Shown: positions 45,038 to 52,311 of the stretch, piece by piece | Numbering within the stretch: position 1 is the stretch's first letter | How the letters are laid out: each line of letters opens with the position of its first letter | From: Gammaproteobacteria bacterium | GTDB taxonomy: Bacteria > Pseudomonadota > Gammaproteobacteria > SZUA-152 | Assembly: GCA_029882975.1 (NCBI GenBank) | Contig: JAOUJW010000037.1 | Span: forward strand, 1 to 52,311 | Length of the DNA: 52,311 nt | Direction of reading: 5' to 3' | Made by a program: the position numbers and the translations under genes | The notes under the pieces: generated by a model | The model's database searches: none | Told to the model about the DNA's origin: nothing | The model's input: the letters and a program-made list of their open reading frames with translations, nothing else

Positions 45038-46234
45038 ATGGCCTGGAATGAGCCGGGAGGTTCTGGAAAAAAAGACCCTTGGGGTAATGGCGGTGGAGAT
45101 CAGGGACCGCCAGACCTTGATGAGGTTGTAAAAAAAATGCAGGAGAAATTCGGTGCCTTATTTGGTGGTGGCAAAGGCCGCGGTCAATCCGGTTCGAGTT
45201 CCGGTAAGGGGGGGTCCATTGGTTTGGGCGCCATCATACTTCTTGCTGCAGCTATCTGGGGGGCTTCCGGAATCTACATCATCGACGAGGGTCGCCGTGG
45301 TGTGGTATTGCAGTTCGGTGCTTATAAAGAAACCACTTTACCTGGGCCGCATTGGTTCCCACGTTTTATTCAAAGCGTGGAAGTGGTGGATATCCAGAAT
45401 ATCCGCAGTGCCACCATTGGTTATCGCAGTGGTTCCGGATCCGGATCCGGGTCCGGATCTTCGCGCCAGTCCAATATTGGACGCGAGTCACTCATGCTCA
45501 CCAAAGACGAAAACATTGTTGATATTAAAATGGCAGTGCAATACAAGGTGAAAAGTGCCAGTGATTATCTGTTTAAAGTGACCGAGCCCGATATCACGCT
45601 ACGCCAGGCCACTGAAAGTGCTGTGCGTGAAATTATCGGTGGCAATAATATGGACTTTGTTCTGACCGAAGGCCGAACTGAAATCGCCTCGAAAGCACAT
45701 GCGCTTACTCAGGAAATTCTGGATCGCTACAACACCGGATTGGAAATCACCAGTGTCAATATGCAGGATGCCCAACCACCTGAGCAGGTGCAAGCCGCGT
45801 TTGAAGATGCCGTAAAAGCTCGTGAGGATAATGTGCGAGCCATCAATAAAGCTCAGGCCCATGCCAATGAGGTCTTGCCTAAGGCCCGAGGTAATGCGGC
45901 GGTGTTGGTTGCGGAAGCCAAGGCTTATCGGGATAAAGTTATCCTGGAAGCCCAGGGTGAAGCCAATCGCTTCCTGAAGATACTGGAGGAATACAAGCGG
46001 GCGCCTCAGGTAACCCGGAAACGTCTATACCTGGAATCCGTGGAAACCGTCATGACGAATGCCACCAAAATCATGGTGGATGTGAAAGGCGGCAATAACC
46101 TGATGTATCTGCCTTTGGATCGACTGATGGATCAAAATGTAAGGTCTCAGATATCACAAACGCCGGTGATTGTAGAAGAGGAGCCCGTGAAAGTGGAACG
46201 GCGCCGTGAACGCCGACGCCGGGGGGAAAGATAA
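45038..46234 (+). CDS. hflK: FtsH modulator HflK
   Basis: The 398-residue SPFH protein has a Gly-rich cytoplasmic start (NEPGGSGKKDPWGNGGG), one membrane helix (about 64-84), the SPFH/band 7 domain and a long coiled coil. With HflC it forms a periplasmic cage around FtsH. A Gly-Ser run (SGSGSGSGSGS, about residues 131-141, coded by GGATCC-like units at 45432-45460) replaces the loop before LMLTKDENIVD. The 244 bases upstream hold no gene but carry a REP-like half-site (GTAGGTTGGGCGGAGCC, about 44864). Its stop overlaps the hflC start. Confidence 0.96.
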   Translation: MAWNEPGGSGKKDPWGNGGGDQGPPDLDEVVKKMQEKFGALFGGGKGRGQSGSSSGKGGSIGLGAIILLAAAIWGASGIYIIDEGRRGVVLQFGAYKETTLPGPHWFPRFIQSVEVVDIQNIRSATIGYRSGSGSGSGSGSSRQSNIGRESLMLTKDENIVDIKMAVQYKVKSASDYLFKVTEPDITLRQATESAVREIIGGNNMDFVLTEGRTEIASKAHALTQEILDRYNTGLEITSVNMQDAQPPEQVQAAFEDAVKAREDNVRAINKAQAHANEVLPKARGNAAVLVAEAKAYRDKVILEAQGEANRFLKILEEYKRAPQVTRKRLYLESVETVMTNATKIMVDVKGGNNLMYLPLDRLMDQNVRSQISQTPVIVEEEPVKVERRRERRRRGER

Positions 46235-47088
46235 TGGCACAACTTAAAATGTTAGGCGGGTTTATTGCGGTGGCAATTTTGCTGGTTGCTTCCTTTGCCG
46301 TGTTCATTGTTGACGAGCGTGACAAAGTTATATTGTTCCGTTTGGGGGAAATTGTTAAAACCGATTTCGCTCCGGGCTTGTACTTTAAAATGCCCTTTGT
46401 GAACAATGTGCGCAAGTTTGACTCCCGGATTCAAACCCTGGATGCCAAACCGGAGCGTTATTTAACCAGTGAGAAAAAGAACGTCATCGTGGATTCTTTT
46501 GTCAAATGGCGCATTAATAATGTTTCCAGCTATTACACCACCACCGGTGGTGATGCCCTGCGAGCCAACGAACGATTGTCACAGTTTATTAAAGACGGCT
46601 TACGCGGCGAGTTTGGTAAACGTACCATCCAGGAAGTGATTTCCGGGGAACGTAAAGAAATCATGGATTTGATTAACGCAGAAGCGAACAAACTGGCCGA
46701 AACCTTCGGTATCGAAGTGGTGGATGTTCGCATCAAACGGGTGGACTTGGCTGAAAACGTCAGCGCCTCCGTTTACAGTCGAATGGAAGCGGAGCGTGAG
46801 CGTGTTGCCAAGGACTATCGAGCCCGAGGTCGGGAAGAGGCGGAAAAAATCAAGGCTGAAGCCAATCGTGAGGCGACCATCATTGAGGCTACCGCATTCA
46901 AAGAAGCCGAGACCCTCAAAGGTGACGGAGACGCCAAGGCTTCCAAGATTTATGCTGACGCTTACAAGAAAGACGCAGAGTTTTATTCCCTGTATCGAAG
47001 TTTGAACGCCTACAAGACCACCTTCGCCGATAAAAATGACGTATTGGTCATAGAGCCCAACTCTGAGTTTTTTAAGTACTTTAAATAA
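46234..47088 (+). CDS. hflC: FtsH modulator HflC
   Basis: The 284-residue SPFH protein has an N-terminal membrane helix (FIAVAILLVASFAVFIV), the family opening DERDKVILFRLGEI, and the coiled coil region RMEAERERVAKDYRARGREE. It is the partner of HflK. The start codon shares a base with the hflK stop (TAATG). Confidence 0.96.
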   Translation: MAQLKMLGGFIAVAILLVASFAVFIVDERDKVILFRLGEIVKTDFAPGLYFKMPFVNNVRKFDSRIQTLDAKPERYLTSEKKNVIVDSFVKWRINNVSSYYTTTGGDALRANERLSQFIKDGLRGEFGKRTIQEVISGERKEIMDLINAEANKLAETFGIEVVDVRIKRVDLAENVSASVYSRMEAERERVAKDYRARGREEAEKIKAEANREATIIEATAFKEAETLKGDGDAKASKIYADAYKKDAEFYSLYRSLNAYKTTFADKNDVLVIEPNSEFFKYFK

Positions 47089-47098
47089 TAATTAGGCA

Positions 47099-47119
47099 GC
47101 CGGGCCTTCCGGGCCCGGC
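47099..47119 (+). terminator. GC-rich hairpin after hflC
   Basis: A perfect 8-bp stem GCCGGGCC / GGCCCGGC with a 5-base loop lies 10 bases after the hflC stop. No T-run follows, so it may be a processing or partial termination site. Confidence 0.45.
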
Positions 47120-47180
47120 AATGTTAGAGGGGGCGGCGTTTTTGTCTATAAAAATGACCGCGAAGCCGTACGACAATCCT

Positions 47181-47349
47181 ATGTGGCATGAACTGTTGTA
47201 GCATTAGCCCTGTTGCTGGTTATAGGGGTTGTTTGCGTTCTTAAATCCTCAGGCATTTCGTCAAGTGAATGGAAAATAAAAGTTTGCGTTCCTCGGCCCT
47301 GGTGAGTATGGTTCTGGGCGTGTTACTGTTGTACCTGGCTAATCTCTGA
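47181..47349 (+). pseudogene. Frameshifted DUF2065 (YjeT-like) gene
   Basis: DUF2065 genes code for about 60 residues with two membrane helices and normally lie between hflC and hisZ. Here the pieces of one are readable in order but in different frames: MWHELL (47181, frame a), ALALLLVI (47201, frame c), GLFAFLNPQAFRQVNGK (47226, frame a), and SLRSSALVSMVLGVLLLYL (47281, frame b) ending at a TGA at 47347. LNPQAFR is the most recognisable family motif. At least three frameshifts are needed, so a single sequencing error cannot explain it. Confidence 0.8.
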
Positions 47350-47374
47350 GCAGAGGTTTTTTAGAAAATCAAAC

Positions 47375-48544
47375 ATGAAAGATGATCGTTGGATATTGCC
47401 GGAAGGCATAGAAGAGTTGTTACCCGAGGACGCCCGGCGTCTGGAGCTGTTACGACGGCAACTGCTGGATCTCATGCACAATTGGGGTTACGACATCGTC
47501 ATGCCGCCCTTCGTGGAGTATATCGAATCCCTACTCACCAGTATGGGTACCGAACTGGATCTGCAAACCTTCAAACTTCTGGACCAGAAAACCGGCCGTA
47601 CCATGGGTATTCGGGCCGATATGACCACTCAAGTGGCCCGTATTGATGCGCATCGATTGCGTCGGAATGAACCGACCCGGCTTTGTTATATGGGTACCGT
47701 ATTACGCGCCCGCAGTGATGAATTTGCCAGTTCTCGAAGCCTGATCCAAATTGGCGCGGAGTTGTATGGCCACGCGGGTGTTGAGAGCGATGCGGAAATG
47801 CTGTGCTTGATGTTAGAGGTGCTGGCTTTTGCGGGTATCCAAAGCTATGTGGATATTGGGCATGTGGGAATTTTTCAGGGCCTGGCTACACAGGCGGCTT
47901 TGGATAAAGAACAAAAAGATTTTTTATTCAATGCCTTGCAGCGAAAAGCGGTGCCGGAGATTGACGCCTATTTACATCAACTGTCATTGCAGCAAGACCA
48001 CCGCGACATGTTGGCCGCTTTGGCCTGGCTCAATGGAGGCACCGAAGTCTTTGAGTTGGCACGGCAAAAGCTCAGCGCCGCCACTGCAGAGGTAAAACAG
48101 GCGATAAGCGAAATGGAGCAGGTCGCTCAACTGGTCAGTGCCCGCCATCCCCAAATTCCCTTACACTATGATTTTGCAGAGGTTCGCGGGATTAAATACC
48201 ACACCGGTGTTGTTTTTGCCGCCTATCATCCGGATTTAGGACAGGCTCTGGCCCAAGGCGGCCGTTACGACGACATTGGTAAAACCTTTGGCCGGGCTCG
48301 GCCCGCCACCGGATTTAGTGCCGATTTACGCACATTAATGCGCCTGGGGTCATCGGAACCCAGCACAAAAAATGCTATATTTGCCCCCGCGGGATCGGAC
48401 CCCGCACTGTTGAAAAAAATAGCGGACTTGCGAGCCTCCGGACAACGAGTGGTGCAGCAATTGCCCGGCCAGACGGGAGGAGCTAAGGAACTGCAGTGCG
48501 ATCAGGTTTTGGAGTTAATCGAAGGGGAGTGGGTGCTGCGTTAG
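47375..48544 (+). CDS. hisZ: ATP phosphoribosyltransferase regulatory subunit
   Basis: The 389-residue protein is a catalytically inactive HisRS-like paralogue: LPEGIEELLPEDARRLELLR, MGIRADMTTQVARID, and YHTGVVFAAYHPDLGQALAQGGRYDDI. It combines with short-form HisG to make the first enzyme of histidine synthesis. It lacks the anticodon-binding domain of HisS. The position between hflC and purA is standard; hisG is elsewhere. Confidence 0.95.
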   Translation: MKDDRWILPEGIEELLPEDARRLELLRRQLLDLMHNWGYDIVMPPFVEYIESLLTSMGTELDLQTFKLLDQKTGRTMGIRADMTTQVARIDAHRLRRNEPTRLCYMGTVLRARSDEFASSRSLIQIGAELYGHAGVESDAEMLCLMLEVLAFAGIQSYVDIGHVGIFQGLATQAALDKEQKDFLFNALQRKAVPEIDAYLHQLSLQQDHRDMLAALAWLNGGTEVFELARQKLSAATAEVKQAISEMEQVAQLVSARHPQIPLHYDFAEVRGIKYHTGVVFAAYHPDLGQALAQGGRYDDIGKTFGRARPATGFSADLRTLMRLGSSEPSTKNAIFAPAGSDPALLKKIADLRASGQRVVQQLPGQTGGAKELQCDQVLELIEGEWVLR

Positions 48545-48585
48545 TACCCGCAATGACAGTAAAACAGCAATAGAGCCAGTTTTAA

Positions 48586-49896
<1,311 letters not shown>

Positions 49897-49911
49897 TTTG
49901 GTTGTTGTTCT

Positions 49912-50030
49912 GTAGCGCGGGTAGATATTGTACCCACGCGGAACATTGCTTGGTGTTAGGTGTTGCTGTAGTCGATCACCTCGGGGCGGATGTGCGTAAC
50001 TGTAGGGCGGGTTAGCTCGCGTAACCCGCC
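49912..50030 (+). repeat. Two REP-like hairpins, each headed by GTAG
   Basis: Unit 1 (49912-49940) is GTAG followed by CGCGGGTA / TACCCACGCG with a small bulge. Unit 2 (50002-50030) is GTAG followed by a perfect 9-bp stem GGCGGGTTA / TAACCCGCC. A GTAG tetranucleotide before an imperfect palindrome is the description of REP elements mobilised by RAYT transposases. They lie 62 bases apart (same orientation) in the gap after purA. Confidence 0.6.
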
Positions 50031-50159
50031 GAGCAGAGTATCGGTTGTTCTCAATTTTTCTATTAGTCCTTAGTCCTTGTTCCTTTGAACGAAATCTAAT
50101 AAATAAAAGAACTGAATTCGTTCAATGGACTAAACAGGAAACAAAAGCCCCACCACCAA

Positions 50160-50921
50160 TCATATCGCCTGAAATATCAAATGAATCCCAATCAACGTCA
50201 TTAAATAAATAAAACTCTGCTTTAATAAACGCTCATTGATCCGCTGCGATAAATGCGCCCCCAATTGCCCACCGATAATCGTACCCAAAGCGCCGGCGGC
50301 AAAATGTTTCAAGGGTAAATCGGCGGTGTTGGACCAATGTACCGTCGCAGCTACCGCGGCCAGAGCAAAGGTCATGGGAATCGCTGTGGCAATGGCGCGT
50401 TTCATTTCCAAATGCAGGCGGTTGCGCATAGCCGGGATAAGCCATTCGCTGATCCCAACAGATAAGGAACCCATTAACAGACCGAGAAATCCGGGGATAG
50501 CACACAATCGGGTGACTATACGTTTATCGAATTCGTATCGGGCATTGTCGGAAAGCTCTTCCTGAGTGGAGACAAACAGCACGGCCAGGATCATGGCCAT
50601 TAATCCCAAAGACATTTGTACAACTTCCTGAGAGAGCTTGAAGCTGAGAAAGCCACCCAGGATGACTCCGGGCAGAGCACATAAAATAAAAATACCGGTG
50701 AGTTTTTTCTCCACTAAGCCGGCGCGCAAATAAGCGATAGTGCCACTACCGGTTCCGGCCACCTGAATCATCAATGATGTGGCAACCGCTTCCTGCGGGG
50801 AAAAGCCATAGCCTAAAATGAGCAAGGGCGTCCACAAAATACCGGCACCTATGCCCATGGCCATAGCGACAGTGGCGATGGCCAGGCCCGCCAGGGTTAA
50901 TATCGCTAACTCAATCATCAT
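50160..50921 (-). CDS. TSUP-family (TauE/SafE) membrane permease
   Basis: The 253-residue protein has about eight helices and the duplicated TauE/SafE pattern (MGIGAGILWTPLLILGYGF, ATSLMIQVAGTGSGTIAYLRAG, LGGFLSFKLS; second half MGSLSVGISEWLIPAMRN, GTIIGGQLGAHLSQRI). Family members export sulfite, sulfoacetate or related sulfur/organic anions. It begins inside the end of the HAMP gene (11-base overlap, ATGATGATTGA), so the two are one operon. The substrate is unknown. Confidence 0.9.
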   Translation of the reverse strand: MMIELAILTLAGLAIATVAMAMGIGAGILWTPLLILGYGFSPQEAVATSLMIQVAGTGSGTIAYLRAGLVEKKLTGIFILCALPGVILGGFLSFKLSQEVVQMSLGLMAMILAVLFVSTQEELSDNARYEFDKRIVTRLCAIPGFLGLLMGSLSVGISEWLIPAMRNRLHLEMKRAIATAIPMTFALAAVAATVHWSNTADLPLKHFAAGALGTIIGGQLGAHLSQRINERLLKQSFIYLMTLIGIHLIFQAI

Positions 50922-51480
50922 CTATGTCGGTATGCAGTAGGGTAAAGGAATCCACAAAGTGACACAGGGTCTTTAAATGATCCTTCATGTCGCTTAATGC
51001 TTCGGTGTTGTCCGGCTTGGCTTCAATCAATTGGTTGAGCCGATCGATGGCTTCCATGGTGGTTGTGGCCGTGAACTTAGCCACCTCCTGGAGGTTGCTC
51101 GTGAGTTCGTTGATGGCGGTGCCCACCTGTCCGATTTCATCACCGGTTTCGATGGGGACCACCTGGCTGAGATCGCCCTCATTGATTTTGGCGGCCACGT
51201 CCGCCATTTTTTGCAAGGGGTGGGTAATATTCTTGATAAACATCATTAATACAATCGCTACAACCAGCGTTAATACTCCAAACATGATGACCACTTTGTT
51301 GCGTAAATTGATCAACGGTTGGGAAACTGCATCATCGGTCGCATGGGCAGGTACAGCACACATTTCCGTTTGCAGTCCGGTGCGATTCATCTCGAAATAG
51401 AATTCGACACCAATGAGCATAGCTGCAAAGGCGATCAACAGAAAATAGTTGATCAGACGGGTTTGCAGTTTATTGTTCAT
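50911..51480 (-). CDS. HAMP-domain membrane protein without output domain
   Basis: The 189-residue protein has two membrane helices (about 11-28 and 62-82) enclosing a short periplasmic loop of about 35 residues with one cysteine. A HAMP domain follows (about 83-135: ITHPLQKMADVAAKINEGDL, VPIETGDEIGQVGTAINEL), and then a short helical tail. It looks like the front part of a chemoreceptor or histidine kinase with no signalling module. AGGGA lies 8 bases before ATG 51480. It is coupled to the TSUP permease. It may tune the permease or form mixed dimers with a complete sensor. Confidence 0.85.
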   Translation of the reverse strand: MNNKLQTRLINYFLLIAFAAMLIGVEFYFEMNRTGLQTEMCAVPAHATDDAVSQPLINLRNKVVIMFGVLTLVVAIVLMMFIKNITHPLQKMADVAAKINEGDLSQVVPIETGDEIGQVGTAINELTSNLQEVAKFTATTTMEAIDRLNQLIEAKPDNTEALSDMKDHLKTLCHFVDSFTLLHTDIDDD

Positions 51481-51575
51481 ATACCAAATCCCTGGACTAT
51501 TTTCATCAAAGAAGTTGTTTTAGCGAAGGAGTAAATTATGTATGCACGGCCAATGCCATATAAACGAAACCATAT

Positions 51576-52311
51576 TTATTTGTATGTGACTATTTTTACC
51601 CGCATACCCGGATAGATCTTGTGTGGATTTTTGATTTTGCTGAGCTTGGCCAGTTCTTTATAACGGAAAGGGTTCTGTATATAGCGCTTGGCGATATCCC
51701 ACAAGGTGTCACCTTTTACAACCACATGAACAATCTCCTGCTTGGTGTCGCGGCCTTGTTTGGGTTGATTTAACACAATGGTGACATCGTTGCCGATTTG
51801 TTCGATGGAGGCTTTGTACTCTTCCATCTGAGAGTCTTGCTGTTTTAATTTGCGTTCCATCCATTCGATGCGTGCACGCATGTCGCTGATAAGTTGTAAG
51901 TCTGTGGCGTTACCGGACGTGGTGTCGCCGTCGTGATACCCGGCTACTTTCGTTTCCAACGCCGTTAAAGCAGACTGAAGTGCAGCAATGTTGTCTTCGG
52001 CGAACTTCATACGTGTGAGCAGGGATTCCAATTGAGAATTTGTGCTGCTCTGCATCTTCTCCCATGATTGCATGGCAATTTCTCGAATTTCCGATTTTGT
52101 TAGAGAATGTGCCACGGATTGCGTCTCAGTTGGTTTAGAGCCCACGGCAGAGCCGCTGGAGGACATAGAGCCAGAGCCATCAGCGAATGAAGAGCCATCA
52201 GCGAATGAAGAGCCATCAGCGGGTGAAGAGCCATCAGCGAATGAAGAGCCATTAGCGGATGAAGAGCCCCCAGCGGGTGAAGAGCCCTCAGTTCCCTTAG
52301 TGGCTAATGGG
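51576..52311 (-). CDS. LysM-domain protein with coiled coil and hexapeptide repeats (5' end cut by window)
   Basis: The frame is open to the right edge, so the N-terminus is missing; the ATG at 52166 is internal. From the edge inward there are about six hexapeptide repeats (G-S-S-[FPS]-A-[DNG]), a coiled coil region (about 52100-51800) and a C-terminal LysM domain (VVVKGDTLWDIAKRYIQNPF, NPHKIYPGMRVKI) that binds peptidoglycan. I infer a periplasmic or envelope-attached protein. A signal or membrane segment would be in the missing part. Confidence 0.85.
   Translation of the reverse strand, partial: PLATKGTEGSSPAGGSSSANGSSFADGSSPADGSSFADGSSFADGSGSMSSSGSAVGSKPTETQSVAHSLTKSEIREIAMQSWEKMQSSTNSQLESLLTRMKFAEDNIAALQSALTALETKVAGYHDGDTTSGNATDLQLISDMRARIEWMERKLKQQDSQMEEYKASIEQIGNDVTIVLNQPKQGRDTKQEIVHVVVKGDTLWDIAKRYIQNPFRYKELAKLSKIKNPHKIYPGMRVKIVTYK
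52173..52290. repeat. 18-bp tandem repeat in the LysM gene
   Basis: The unit, on the + strand, is AGAGCCATCAGCGAATGA, present about six to seven times with small changes. On the coding (minus) strand it gives Ser-Phe/Pro-Ala-Asp-Gly-Ser. It is in frame with the LysM ORF and continues up to about 20 bases from the window edge. Confidence 0.88.

Noticed and set aside
47181-47201. Tiny independent ORF starting MWHELL
   Set aside because: It stops after six codons, and the following sequence continues the DUF2065 pattern in other frames, so it is part of a pseudogene.

Overview
The window reads as chromosomal DNA of a free-living gammaproteobacterium, probably near the Chromatiales-type or other chemolithotrophic lineages. 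The evidence is gene content and order: sucC-sucD-nadE-glnB, ilvB-ilvH-ilvC-psd-pssA-leuA, and miaA-hfq-hflX-hflK-hflC-(DUF2065)-hisZ-purA are all gammaproteobacterial arrangements. I cannot name a species. I saw no rRNA or tRNA gene, CRISPR array, insertion sequence or phage gene.

Region 1 (1-19.6 kb) is the accessory part. It starts with the truncated gene of an exported multiheme protein (fibronectin III-like domain, CXXCH motifs, Pro/Ala/Thr tail). A divergent pair of FadL-type outer-membrane channels follows, then exported ankyrin and Sel1-repeat proteins. The centre is a co-directional run at 9686-17639: a CcmI-like TPR protein, an inner-membrane protein with two H-x13-H helices suggesting a di-heme b cytochrome, a 21-CXXCH cytochrome made of seven tri-heme modules, a 17-CXXCH cytochrome, a small anchored protein, and an outer-membrane barrel whose N-terminal domain is a paralogue of that small protein. 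A membrane-anchored ferredoxin/FAD oxidoreductase with a circularly permuted domain order is divergent at 7772-9136. Together these parts could carry electrons between the cytoplasm and the cell exterior. This is an inferred porin-cytochrome conduit, not built from obvious MtrABC homologues. A Sel1+ankyrin protein closes the region.

Region 2 (19.7-33.3 kb) is housekeeping: succinyl-CoA synthetase, NAD synthetase, PII, BamD, RluD, PgeF, a ZIP transporter, GcvR, peptide deformylase, TesA divergent from the YbbA-YbbP ABC system, a MIF-family tautomerase and a DUF3579 protein.

Region 3 (33.8-40.8 kb) makes branched-chain amino acids and phospholipid head groups. The Psd-like protein between ilvC and pssA lacks the self-cleavage serine and a conserved histidine, so it may be a pseudoenzyme. 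A 27-codon leucine-rich leader ORF with strong hairpins precedes leuA.

Region 4 (40.85-49.9 kb) carries a family 4-type uracil-DNA glycosylase, rimI, miaA, hfq, hflX (start codon in the loop of a perfect hairpin), hflK, hflC, a frameshifted DUF2065 remnant, hisZ and purA. Region 5 (49.9-52.3 kb) has two REP-like hairpins, a TSUP permease overlapping a HAMP-domain protein, and a truncated LysM protein with hexapeptide repeats.
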